Part shown: piece after piece, positions 15,975 through 23,952 of the stretch | How positions within the stretch are numbered: the stretch's first letter is position 1 | Layout of the letters: every line of letters begins with the position of its first letter | Assembly (NCBI GenBank): GCA_007123015.1 | Contig: SKSL01000077.1 | Location: forward strand, 1-28,911 | DNA from: Natronohydrobacter sp. | GTDB lineage: Bacteria > Pseudomonadota > Alphaproteobacteria > Rhodobacterales > Rhodobacteraceae | Direction: 5' to 3' | DNA length: 28,911 bases | Translations under genes and position numbers: made by a program | Notes under the pieces: model-generated | Told to the model about the DNA's origin: nothing | What the model saw: the letters and a program-made list of their open reading frames with translations, nothing else | Databases searched by the model: none

Positions 15975-17966
15975 ATGGCCGCCAAAGATACGGATGAAAC
16001 CAGACATGATGATCAGGACCTTGAGAGCGGTGCTGCCGTCTCGCAGGCCTCGATCAAGAAGATGATCGCACAGGCCAAAGAGCGCGGTTTCATCACCTAT
16101 GATCAGCTCAACAAGGCATTGCCGCCCGAGCAGGTCTCTTCCGAGCAGATCGAGGACGTGATGTCCATGCTTTCGGAGATGGGCATAAACATCATCGAAG
16201 ATGATGACGAAGGCGACGAAGCCGAGGCGAAGACAACGGCGCTGGTTGAAACCTCGGGCGCGCGGGAAGTGGCGTTATCGTCAGGTTCGGGGACAGAGAA
16301 GCTGGACCGGACGGACGACCCGGTGCGCATGTATCTGCGTGAAATGGGGTCGGTCGAGTTGCTGTCGCGCGAAGGCGAGATCGCCATCGCCAAGCGGATT
16401 GAAGCTGGCCGGAACACGATGATCCTGGGGCTGTGCGAAAGCCCGCTGACGTTTCAGGCGATCACGATCTGGCGCGACGAATTGCTGAATGAAGATGTCC
16501 TGCTCCGCGATGTGATCGATCTGGAAGCCACCTTCGGCAATGCGCTTGATGATGAAGACGGGGTGCCTGTGGCCGAAGGACTGGCAGAGGCCGCACCTGC
16601 CGCCCGGCGCGAGACCTCGCAAGATCAGGAACTTGATGCTGACGGCAACCCGTTGCAGAAGTCCGACGATGACGAGGATGACGATGACCAGTCGAGCCTC
16701 TCGCTTGCCGCGATGGAAACTGCGCTGAAGCCGCGTGTTCTGGAAACGCTGGACCGGATCGCCCATGATTTCGACCTGCTCTCGGAAATGCAGGAAGCGC
16801 GGATGCAGGCGACCTTGCAGGAAGAGGGCCGGTTTTCCGACGCGCAGGAAGCGCAGTATCAAAAGCTGCGCGCCGAAATCGTGGAATTGGTGAATTCCCT
16901 GCATCTGCACAACAACCGGATCGAGGCACTGGTCGACCAGCTTTATGGGATCAACCGGCGCATCATGTCGATTGACAGTGCGATGGTGAAGCTGGCCGAT
17001 CAGGCCCGGATCAACCGGCGTGAATTCATCGACGAATATCGCGGCGCGGAACTCGACCCGACCTGGTGCGACCGGATGGCCGAGAAGCCGGGACGCGGCT
17101 GGCAGGCATTGATGGAGCGCTCACGCGACAAGGTGGAAGATCTACGCGCGGATATGGCGCAGGTGGGCCAGTATATCGGTGTCGATATCGAGGAATTCCG
17201 CCGTTTTGTGGGTCAGGTCCAGAAGGGCGAGAAGGAAGCACGCCAAGCCAAGAAGGAAATGGTCGAGGCGAACCTTCGTCTGGTGATTTCGATTGCCAAG
17301 AAATACACGAACCGCGGGCTGCAATTCCTTGATCTTATTCAGGAAGGCAATATCGGCCTGATGAAGGCGGTGGACAAGTTCGAGTATCGGCGCGGCTACA
17401 AGTTCAGCACTTACGCGACATGGTGGATCCGGCAGGCAATAACCCGCTCGATTGCCGATCAGGCCCGCACGATCCGTATTCCGGTGCATATGATCGAGAC
17501 GATCAACAAGCTGGTGCGCACGGGCCGGCAGATGCTGCATGAAATCGGACGCGAGCCGACCTCGGAAGAACTGGCAGAGAAGCTGCAAATGCCGCTCGAC
17601 AAAGTGCGCAAGGTGATGAAGATCGCCAAAGAGCCGATCTCGCTTGAAACCCCGATTGGCGACGAGGAAGACAGCCAGCTTGGCGATTTCATCGAGGACA
17701 AGAACGCGCTTCTGCCGCTTGATTCGGCCATTCAGGACAATCTGCGCGAGACGACGACGCGCGTTCTGTCCTCGCTGACCCCGCGCGAAGAACGTGTCTT
17801 GCGGATGCGATTTGGCATCGGGATGAACACGGATCACACGCTGGAAGAAGTCGGCCAGCAATTCAGCGTGACCCGCGAGCGGATCCGCCAGATCGAGGCC
17901 AAGGCGTTGCGCAAGCTCAAGCACCCCTCGCGCTCGCGCAAGCTGCGCAGCTTCTTGGATCAGTGA
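15975..17966 (+). CDS. rpoD: RNA polymerase primary sigma factor (sigma-70)
   Basis: A 663-residue primary sigma factor. Order: region 1.1 (about 20-80, KKMIAQAKERGFITYDQLNKALP); region 1.2 with DPVRMYLREMGSVELLSREGEI (about 115-136); a large nonconserved region (about 150-420) with an acidic DDDEDDDD patch near 235; region 2 from EANLRLVISIAKKYTNRGLQ, with FSTYATWWIRQAITR; region 3; and region 4 (LTPREERVLRMRFGIG and VTRERIRQIEAKALRKLKH), which binds the -35 element. GGGAG lies 5 nt before the ATG. It directs RNA polymerase to housekeeping promoters. Its stop codon overlaps the GTG of the next ORF. Confidence 0.97.
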   Translation: MAAKDTDETRHDDQDLESGAAVSQASIKKMIAQAKERGFITYDQLNKALPPEQVSSEQIEDVMSMLSEMGINIIEDDDEGDEAEAKTTALVETSGAREVALSSGSGTEKLDRTDDPVRMYLREMGSVELLSREGEIAIAKRIEAGRNTMILGLCESPLTFQAITIWRDELLNEDVLLRDVIDLEATFGNALDDEDGVPVAEGLAEAAPAARRETSQDQELDADGNPLQKSDDDEDDDDQSSLSLAAMETALKPRVLETLDRIAHDFDLLSEMQEARMQATLQEEGRFSDAQEAQYQKLRAEIVELVNSLHLHNNRIEALVDQLYGINRRIMSIDSAMVKLADQARINRREFIDEYRGAELDPTWCDRMAEKPGRGWQALMERSRDKVEDLRADMAQVGQYIGVDIEEFRRFVGQVQKGEKEARQAKKEMVEANLRLVISIAKKYTNRGLQFLDLIQEGNIGLMKAVDKFEYRRGYKFSTYATWWIRQAITRSIADQARTIRIPVHMIETINKLVRTGRQMLHEIGREPTSEELAEKLQMPLDKVRKVMKIAKEPISLETPIGDEEDSQLGDFIEDKNALLPLDSAIQDNLRETTTRVLSSLTPREERVLRMRFGIGMNTDHTLEEVGQQFSVTRERIRQIEAKALRKLKHPSRSRKLRSFLDQ

Positions 17967-18346
17967 GCCCGCGCGAAAGCCCTGCCGCCTCGGCACAGCG
18001 CTTTTTGGCGATCTATGCTCATGACGCGCGTCAGAACGGGGCGCGTCTTTGGACCTATACCGATGTGGTCACCGCCTTGGGCTGGCCCCCTGCGCGCGCG
18101 CGCAACATGATGCCACTTCTGAACGCGATCCGCGACCTCTGTCAGGCGAAAGCTGTGCCTGATCTGCGCACGGTCATCGTTGCGGCTGGGACGGATTTGC
18201 CCTCGCGCAAGTCGTTTCATCTGCCTTATGGCACATGGGCGGACACCACGCTTGATCGGGCCGGGGTCAGGGCCGAACAGGCGCGCGTGCTGGCCGTGGA
18301 TTGGCAGCAGGTAGATGCGCGCCGCGATTGCCGCCAGATGCCATGA
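17963..18346 (+). CDS. Hypothetical protein translationally coupled to rpoD
   Basis: A 127-residue open frame starting at the GTG that overlaps the rpoD stop (GTGA). I do not recognise the family. It reads as a real protein: it has an amphipathic N-terminal helix (SAQRFLAIYAHDARQNGARLWTY), a possible helix-turn-helix (TYTDVVTALGWPPARARNMMPLLNAI), and a compact second half containing TVIVAAGTDLPSRKSFHLPYG. There is no signal peptide or membrane segment. A small winged-helix-like fold would fit, but this is a guess. It lies between rpoD and alr on the same strand, with 64 bp before alr. Confidence 0.7.
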   Translation: MSPRESPAASAQRFLAIYAHDARQNGARLWTYTDVVTALGWPPARARNMMPLLNAIRDLCQAKAVPDLRTVIVAAGTDLPSRKSFHLPYGTWADTTLDRAGVRAEQARVLAVDWQQVDARRDCRQMP

Positions 18347-18410
18347 CTGCGACAGATCGCACGCGATTTCGCGCTTGACCTTGCTCTTGCCATGGCGCAA
18401 CTCGGGGCGC

Positions 18411-19463
18411 ATGGCACAGGCACAGCTCTTTATTGATCTCGCAGCCCTGCAGGCGAATTGGCGCGCGCTGGATGCGCAATCTGCCGCGGGCGTTCAAACT
18501 GGCGCGACCGTCAAGGCCAATGGCTACGGTCTGGGCGCAGGGCATGTCGCGCATGCGCTGGCTCATGCCGGGGCGCGGCGGTTTTTCGTGGCCGTCGCAG
18601 AAGAGGGGATTGCCGTTCGTTCCGCGCTCGGACCCAGTCTGCCGATCCATGTCTATTCTGGCCATATGGAAGGCGATGCGCGTCTGATCGCCGATGCCGG
18701 GCTGATCCCGATGCTGAACTCTGCCGAACAGCTGGCACGGCATTTCGAAGCGCTGCCGGGTCATCCCTTCGGCATCCAGCTCGATAGCGGTATGAACCGC
18801 CTTGGGATGGAGCCTGCTGAATGGGACGCTGTGGCCGAATTCGCGCTGGCTCAATCCCCGCAACTCGTCATGTCACATCTGGCCTGTTCGGATGACCCGG
18901 ACCATCCCATGAATGCCTTCCAGCTTGCTACATTCCGTAAGATGACCGACGGGATCAATGTGCCGCGCTCGCTTGCTGCGACAGGCGGGGTGCTGCTGGG
19001 ACCAGAGTATCATTTCGAGATTACGCGCCCCGGCATCGGCCTTTATGGCGGCGCGCCTTTCACGCAAGCGCAGCCGGTTATCCGGCTGTCGATCCCGGTC
19101 ATCCAGATACGTGATGTGCAGGCCGGGGAAACGGTCGGCTATGGCAACAGTTTTCAGGCCCCGCGCGATATGCGTCTGGCCACGATTTCAGCGGGCTATG
19201 CAGACGGGATCCAGCGCGCGCTGTCGAACAAGGCCACGCTTTGGGCAGGGGATGTGCCTTGCCCGCTGGTCGGCCGTGTGTCGATGGACTTGCTGACAAT
19301 AGATGTGAGCGCGGTCGAGGGCGCGCCCGATGCTCTGGACCTGCTGGGGCCGCATCAGGGTGTGGATATCATCGCGGACCAGATCGACACGATTGGTTAT
19401 GAGATCCTGACAAGCCTCGGGCCACGCTATGCCCGTCACTATGGCGACGTTCAGACCAGATAG
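18411..19463 (+). CDS. alr: Alanine racemase
   Basis: A 350-residue fold-type III PLP alanine racemase that makes D-alanine for peptidoglycan. The two catalytic residues are visible: the PLP Lys in TVKANGYGLG (K35) and the Tyr in SAGYADGIQR (Y263). GIGLYGG, VGYGNSF and VGRVSMDLLTID are also canonical. The start at 18411 gives MAQAQLFIDLAALQANWR, the standard N-terminus; the frame extends upstream but without conservation. Its 3' end overlaps the convergent GntR gene by 13 bp. It may share the rpoD transcript. Confidence 0.95.
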   Translation: MAQAQLFIDLAALQANWRALDAQSAAGVQTGATVKANGYGLGAGHVAHALAHAGARRFFVAVAEEGIAVRSALGPSLPIHVYSGHMEGDARLIADAGLIPMLNSAEQLARHFEALPGHPFGIQLDSGMNRLGMEPAEWDAVAEFALAQSPQLVMSHLACSDDPDHPMNAFQLATFRKMTDGINVPRSLAATGGVLLGPEYHFEITRPGIGLYGGAPFTQAQPVIRLSIPVIQIRDVQAGETVGYGNSFQAPRDMRLATISAGYADGIQRALSNKATLWAGDVPCPLVGRVSMDLLTIDVSAVEGAPDALDLLGPHQGVDIIADQIDTIGYEILTSLGPRYARHYGDVQTR

Positions 19464-20104
19464 CGTTCCATTGCAATCGAATCCTGTCTGAGCCGCGTCT
19501 CGAAGGCCAGCGAGATATGCGCGCGCAGGGCTTCATAGGCGCGATCACAATCCCCCGCCGCAATCGCTTCGACGATGCGATGGTGTTCCTCGATGGTCTG
19601 CTGCCCGCGCCCCTCGAAGGAAATCGACGTGGTTGCCAGAAGCGCCATCGAGCGATGCACCAGATCCAGCTGTTGGACCAGATAGCGATTATGCGAGGCC
19701 AGATGGATCTGTTTGTGAAAGCGTTTGTTGGCGCGGCTCAGGGCCTGCGGGTTGTCGATCAGCTTGCGGTCTTCCTCGACCATCGCGCGCAGCAGGCGCA
19801 CTTCCTCGGCGGTGGCATGACGCGCGGCCAGCCGCGCAGCCAGCCCTTCAAGTTCGGAGCGCACCATGTACAGTTCGGCCAATTGGTTGTGATCAAGCGA
19901 GGCCACGATCAGCGACCGCCCGTCCCGCGTGAGCAGCGATTGTGTTTCCAGTCGCTGCAAAGCTTCGCGAACGGGCGTGCGCGAGACCCCGAACCGTTCC
20001 GCCAATTCGGATTCGACCAGCCGGTCACCGGGCTTGTAGACCCCGGAATCGATAGCTTCCAGAATCAGCGTATAGGCATCTTTCAAGGTCTTGATCTCAG
20101 TCAT
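19451..20104 (-). CDS. GntR family (FadR/FCD type) transcriptional regulator
   Basis: A 217-residue one-domain-plus-effector regulator. The winged helix-turn-helix covers about residues 5-68, with GDRLVESELAERFGVSRTPVREALQRLE, the GntR signature. The FCD all-helical effector domain follows (about 72-205) with candidate metal/ligand His residues in RFHKQIHLASHNR, EEHHRI and RAHIS. The ligand is unknown; FCD proteins commonly sense carboxylic acids. ATG 20104 is preferred because family members start a few residues before the helix LKDAYTLILEAI; the upstream extension to 20179 runs through the promoter area. An inverted repeat TGTTGT-AC-ACAACA lies 17 bp upstream, a likely autoregulatory operator. 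Confidence 0.9.
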   Translation of the reverse strand: MTEIKTLKDAYTLILEAIDSGVYKPGDRLVESELAERFGVSRTPVREALQRLETQSLLTRDGRSLIVASLDHNQLAELYMVRSELEGLAARLAARHATAEEVRLLRAMVEEDRKLIDNPQALSRANKRFHKQIHLASHNRYLVQQLDLVHRSMALLATTSISFEGRGQQTIEEHHRIVEAIAAGDCDRAYEALRAHISLAFETRLRQDSIAMERYLV

Positions 20105-20120
20105 CGTCCGTCTCGCATAC

Positions 20121-20134
20121 TGTTGTACACAACA
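20121..20134. promoter_or_regulatory. Candidate GntR/FCD operator
   Basis: TGTTGT and ACAACA flank a 2-bp AC centre, so the core TTGTACACAA resembles the TTGTATACAA-like palindromes bound by several FCD-type GntR regulators. It lies between the regulator start and the divergent HAD gene. No binding is demonstrated. Confidence 0.5.
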
Positions 20135-20148
20135 AAACATCGGATTGT

Positions 20149-20160
20149 TTGCTATAGCAA
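20149..20160. repeat. 12-bp perfect palindrome TTGCTATAGCAA
   Basis: This perfect palindrome lies in the divergent regulator/HAD spacer, 14 bp from the TGTTGT inverted repeat. It may be a second operator or a coincidental part of a promoter element. Confidence 0.35.
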
Positions 20161-20171
20161 GCCCTGATCGC

Positions 20172-20199
20172 TTGCGCATCGCGCTGCCTTCGCTAAATT
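20172..20199 (+). promoter_or_regulatory. Promoter-like elements placing +1 at the HAD start codon
   Basis: TTGCGC (20172-20177) and TAAATT (20194-20199) are spaced 16 bp and resemble -35 and -10 boxes. A start 7 nt after the -10 box would be the A of the ATG at 20206. There is no Shine-Dalgarno sequence before that ATG. Confidence 0.4.
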
Positions 20200-20205
20200 G
20201 CGCCT

Positions 20206-20853
20206 ATGCCATCCGAGTTTTTTCACGACACGCGTGTCTGGGTGTTTGACCTCGACAACACGCTTTACCCGCCTGAAATGCAGCTTTTCGACCAGATCGA
20301 ACAGCGCATGATCACCTATGTCATGAACATTCTGAAACTCGATGCATCACAGGCCAATGACCTGCGAAAGCTTTATTGGGCGCGGTACGGGACTACATTG
20401 GCTGGTCTGATGGCGGTCCATGACATCGACCCAGAGCCCTATCTGGTGGATGTCCATGATATAGATTTCACGGTCCTGCACCCCGATCCGGATTTGCGCG
20501 CCCATATCGCAGATCTGCCGGGGCGACGGATCGTCTATACCAATGGCTCTGCCCCTTATGCGCGGCGTGTGATCAGCGCGCGTGGTCTGGAGGGTTTGTT
20601 CGACGCGGTCTATGGGGTCGAGGATGCAGGCTATCGCCCCAAGCCCGAGGCCGATGCCTTCGCCCGCATTTTCGCGCAGGACGGGCTGGATCCGACCGGC
20701 GCTGCGATGTTCGAGGATGATCCGCGTAACCTGGCAGTGCCGCATGCGCTGGGCATGCGCACTGTCCATGTTGCCCCGGACCCGATCGACGCTGCGCATA
20801 TCCACCATCACACTACGGATCTGACGGCATTCCTCGCGCGACTGACGAAATGA
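20206..20853 (+). CDS. HAD-superfamily pyrimidine 5'-nucleotidase-like phosphatase
   Basis: A 215-residue HAD hydrolase of the SDT1/pyrimidine-5'-nucleotidase-like type. The nucleophile motif VWVFDLDNTLYPPEMQ (D15, D17) is followed by a small helical cap, then YTNGSAPYA, KPEADAF (the motif III Lys) and MFEDDPRNL (motif IV). It should dephosphorylate a phosphomonoester; pyrimidine nucleoside monophosphates are the usual annotation but the substrate is unproven. It is divergent from the GntR gene across a 101-bp spacer with palindromes and no ribosome site, and it ends 18 bp before a very strong hairpin shared with the convergent gdhA. Confidence 0.9.
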   Translation: MPSEFFHDTRVWVFDLDNTLYPPEMQLFDQIEQRMITYVMNILKLDASQANDLRKLYWARYGTTLAGLMAVHDIDPEPYLVDVHDIDFTVLHPDPDLRAHIADLPGRRIVYTNGSAPYARRVISARGLEGLFDAVYGVEDAGYRPKPEADAFARIFAQDGLDPTGAAMFEDDPRNLAVPHALGMRTVHVAPDPIDAAHIHHHTTDLTAFLARLTK

Positions 20854-20871
20854 CGTGCGACGCCAGAGCGC

Positions 20872-20914
20872 GGCAGCAAAGGGGCGCATATCGCGGATGC
20901 GCCCCTTTGCTGCC
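20872..20914. terminator. Perfect 18-bp hairpin between convergent genes
   Basis: An 18-nt left arm (20872-20889, GGCAGC...GCGCAT) and an 18-nt right arm (20897-20914) are perfect reverse complements with a 7-nt loop ATCGCGG. It lies between the HAD gene (+) and gdhA (-), so it can terminate both. The flank is only CTTTC on the right, so U-tracts are short. Confidence 0.75.
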
Positions 20915-20917
20915 CTT

Positions 20918-22348
20918 TCAAAGCCCCTTGGCGCGATAGCTTGCTGCCACGCGTTCAATCGCCACAATGAAGGCTGCTGTGCGTAAATCCGTCACATCCT
21001 TGCGTCGGTGCCATTCTTCCGAGATGTCCTGATACGCCACGCGCATCGTATCATCGAGCCCCGAGCGCACCAGTTGCAATTCATCCGCCCCCTGCAGGTA
21101 GCGCTTCTTGAAATCCGGCTTCAGTTCCCATCCCAGTTCCCTGTCAGCCGAGAGACGCTCGAGTTCCTGCACCAGAAGCATGGCATGGGCTTCTTCATTG
21201 CGGCGCTGCATCCGGCCGAAGCGGATATGGCTGAGGTTCTTGACCCATTCGAAATAGGACACAGTGACCCCGCCTGCATTGGCATAAAGATCGGGGATGA
21301 TCACAGTTCCCTTGTCGCGCAGGATTTCATCGGCCCCGGCTGTGATCGGCCCATTCGCAGCCTCGATGATCAGAGGGGCCTTGATGCGCCCGACATTGCC
21401 CAGATTGATGACCCCTTCAAGGGCCGCCGGAATCAGAATGTCACACTCCGCTTCCAGCAGGGTTGCACCATCGGATACATATTCTCCATCCGGATACCCT
21501 TTCACCCCGCCAGTCTGCGCGATCCAGTCGCGCAGAGCGTCCGGATCCAGCCCGTCTGTGTTCATCATGGCCCCATCGCGCTCGATCACGGCTATGATGC
21601 GCGCGTCATCTTCTTCACGCAGGAATTTGGCTGCGTGATAGCCCACATTCCCCAGACCCTGCACGATGATCCGCTTGCCTGACAGCGTGCCGGTCAGCCC
21701 GGTTTTCTCAACATCCTTCGGGTGGCGGAAAAACTCGCGCAGCGCATATTGCACACCGCGCCCTGTTGCCTCGACACGCCCCTTGATCCCGCCCGCATTC
21801 AGCGGCTTGCCAGTCACGCAGGCGCGCGCATTGATATCGGTCGTGTTCATCCGCGCATATTGATCCGCGATCCAGGCCATTTCGCGCTCGCTGGTGCCCA
21901 TATCCGGGGCGGGCACATTCTGCGCCGGGTGGATCAGGTCGCGCTTGGCCAGCTCATAGGCAAACCGCCGCGTAATCTGTTCCATCTCATGCTCTTCATA
22001 TTTGCGCGGATCAATGCACAATCCGCCCTTGGATCCACCGAAAGGCGTTTCGACCAGGGCGCATTTATAGGTCATCAGCGCGGCAAGGGCCTCGACCTCG
22101 TTCTGATGGACTTCGGGGGCAAATCGGATGCCGCCTTTCACGGGCTCCATATGCTCTGAATGCACGGACCGGTAACCTACGAAAGTCTCGATCTTGCCAC
22201 GCAGCCGGACCCCGAAGCGCACTGTATAGGTCGAGTTGCAGATCTGGATTTTCTCGGCCAGTCCTGGCGGCAAATCCAGATAAGAGACCGCACGGCGGTA
22301 CATCATATCGACATTCTCGCGAAATCCGGGTTCTTTTATTTCCAGCAT
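20918..22348 (-). CDS. gdhA: Glutamate dehydrogenase (Glu/Leu/Phe/Val dehydrogenase family)
   Basis: A 476-residue amino-acid dehydrogenase. Marks are HMEPVKGGIRFAPEV, the catalytic region LMTYKCALVETPFGGSKGG, PAQNVPAPDMGT and GIKGRVEATGRG, the NAD(P)-binding IIVQGLGNVGYHAAKFL, and IPDLYANAGGVTVSYFEW. It interconverts glutamate and 2-oxoglutarate plus ammonia; the cofactor preference is not clear by eye. The start MLEIKEPGFREN is chosen because AAGGGA lies 8 nt upstream; the frame also opens at 22381. The upstream region up to 22599 contains an inverted repeat that may be regulatory. It is convergent with the HAD gene. Confidence 0.93.
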   Translation of the reverse strand: MLEIKEPGFRENVDMMYRRAVSYLDLPPGLAEKIQICNSTYTVRFGVRLRGKIETFVGYRSVHSEHMEPVKGGIRFAPEVHQNEVEALAALMTYKCALVETPFGGSKGGLCIDPRKYEEHEMEQITRRFAYELAKRDLIHPAQNVPAPDMGTSEREMAWIADQYARMNTTDINARACVTGKPLNAGGIKGRVEATGRGVQYALREFFRHPKDVEKTGLTGTLSGKRIIVQGLGNVGYHAAKFLREEDDARIIAVIERDGAMMNTDGLDPDALRDWIAQTGGVKGYPDGEYVSDGATLLEAECDILIPAALEGVINLGNVGRIKAPLIIEAANGPITAGADEILRDKGTVIIPDLYANAGGVTVSYFEWVKNLSHIRFGRMQRRNEEAHAMLLVQELERLSADRELGWELKPDFKKRYLQGADELQLVRSGLDDTMRVAYQDISEEWHRRKDVTDLRTAAFIVAIERVAASYRAKGL

Positions 22349-22424
22349 TGTGGCAGTCCCTTTGTTGTGATTGACCTGCATGGAGCGTTCTGGCAGAGCC
22401 GACGCTCACAGTTCAGACTATCAG

Positions 22425-22457
22425 GTGAAAAACGCAGCGGAATACGCCATTTTTCAC
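22425..22457. promoter_or_regulatory. Inverted repeat GTGAAAAA ... TTTTTCAC upstream of gdhA
   Basis: GTGAAAAA (22425-22432) and TTTTTCAC (22450-22457) are perfect reverse complements, separated by 17 nt. They lie about 80-110 bp upstream of the gdhA ATG and 140 bp upstream of the divergent tadG-like gene. The site is a candidate operator for either. A weak -35-like TTGACG (22488-22493) points toward the plus strand. Confidence 0.35.
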
Positions 22458-22599
22458 TGCGACAACCGCAGGCGCTGTATTTTTCCCTTGACGTACGGGT
22501 ACAACCCCGAACATCGCCCGGATTTTGCCGCAATTGAACGGGCGCGCGCCCAATTCCTGCCATAGCATTTGGCTAATACATCCTCGGAGAAATTTAATC

Positions 22600-23952
22600 A
22601 TGTCCTGTGCGCAGACTGGCACAGGTGCGGGCTGCGAGGCGCCAGTGATGATGACAATAAAGAAGATGGCAGGCTTGGGACTTGGGGGCTTATCCGGCAA
22701 GACCCGCGATTTCCGGGACGATGACTCGGGCGCGATCCTGATCTTTGGTCTGATCGCCTTCGTGATCATGCTCATGGTTGGCGGGATCGCTGTGGACATG
22801 ATGCGCTATGAGAGTGAGCGTGTGCGCATGCAGGGCACAGCAGATCGTGCCGTGCTCGCCGCAGCGATGCTGCGCAGTTCATCAACGAATGTCGCGCCGG
22901 AAGACCTGGTTCAGTCTTATTTCGATGCCGAAGGGCAGGGCGAGTTCGTGCGCGGGCGTATCGCGGTGGATGAAAGCCCCGCTGGTGACAGCCGGACTGT
23001 GACCATCGCCCCGAGCGCGCAGATGCCCACCACCTTCATGCGCCTGTCCGGAGTTGACAACCTGGAAATGCATCTTCTGTCCCAAGCGACCGAGGGCCTT
23101 GGGCAACTGCGTTTCGAACTGGTCCTGGTGCTCGATATTTCCGGGTCGATGAACATTCGGACTGCTTCGGGCCGGACACGGATCGAAGAGCTGCGCGACG
23201 CGGCTGTGGCCTTCGTCGAAATGATGTATGAAGATATTCCGCCGGAAAACCTGACGATCAGCATTGTACCCTATGCGACATGGGTCGTACCGACGCCGGG
23301 TATGCTGGATTATTTCTCTCAGGTGTCGCCCCAGGACCCGAATGGCGCCTGCGCTGACTTCGTCCATTTCGACACTGTCCTGAATTCCCTGTCGACACCG
23401 CTGATCCGTCGTAATTGCCCGACCCATGCGTGGCGGAACATGCGCCCGATGCTGCGCTCGCTGGATGATACACGAGACGCGATCTGGGCGCTGCAAGCGG
23501 GTGGGACCACCTCGATCGATCTTGGGGTCAGGTACGGCGCGACGTTGTTTGACCCCGACATGAGGCCATTCATCAACCAACTGATCGCCAATGGCGAAGT
23601 TAGTCAGGACCGTTTCGGCCAACCCTATGATTGGGACGAACCCGGTGTCTACCGTGCAATGATCCTGATGACAGATGGGGAAAATTGCTGCTTCGGGGAC
23701 CCGAACACCCGGCGGGCACCCACGCGCGCAGTGCAGGATGAGCGGACAGTCGCAGCCTGTCAGGCGCTTCGGATGCGGAATGTCTCGGTCTATGGTGTTG
23801 CTTTCGAGGCCCCACCGCGAGGCGTTGAGATGATGGAACAATGCGCCAGTTCGCCCAGCCATTACATGAATGGGTCGGGGGGACAGCTGACAGCGGCGTT
23901 TCAATCCATTGCCACACATATTCAAGTCCAGGCGCTGAGGTTGACACGATGA
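22600..23952 (+). CDS. TadG-like pilus-associated protein with von Willebrand factor A domain
   Basis: A 450-residue protein with an N-terminal cytoplasmic stretch, one membrane helix (about 45-66: GAILIFGLIAFVIMLMVGGIAV), and a TadG-type region with the GTADRAVLAAA repeat. A VWA-like domain follows: the metal-binding MIDAS shows D179 in LVLDISGSMN, T in GGTTSIDLG (about 301) and D in MTDGEN (about 359). It probably anchors or scaffolds surface structures. The pre-helix residue is G44 but position +5 is F rather than E, so it does not carry the prepilin peptidase motif. ATG 22600 has GGAG 10 nt upstream; ATG 22648/22651 is an alternative. Its stop overlaps the next ATG (ATGA). Confidence 0.85.
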   Translation: MSCAQTGTGAGCEAPVMMTIKKMAGLGLGGLSGKTRDFRDDDSGAILIFGLIAFVIMLMVGGIAVDMMRYESERVRMQGTADRAVLAAAMLRSSSTNVAPEDLVQSYFDAEGQGEFVRGRIAVDESPAGDSRTVTIAPSAQMPTTFMRLSGVDNLEMHLLSQATEGLGQLRFELVLVLDISGSMNIRTASGRTRIEELRDAAVAFVEMMYEDIPPENLTISIVPYATWVVPTPGMLDYFSQVSPQDPNGACADFVHFDTVLNSLSTPLIRRNCPTHAWRNMRPMLRSLDDTRDAIWALQAGGTTSIDLGVRYGATLFDPDMRPFINQLIANGEVSQDRFGQPYDWDEPGVYRAMILMTDGENCCFGDPNTRRAPTRAVQDERTVAACQALRMRNVSVYGVAFEAPPRGVEMMEQCASSPSHYMNGSGGQLTAAFQSIATHIQVQALRLTR

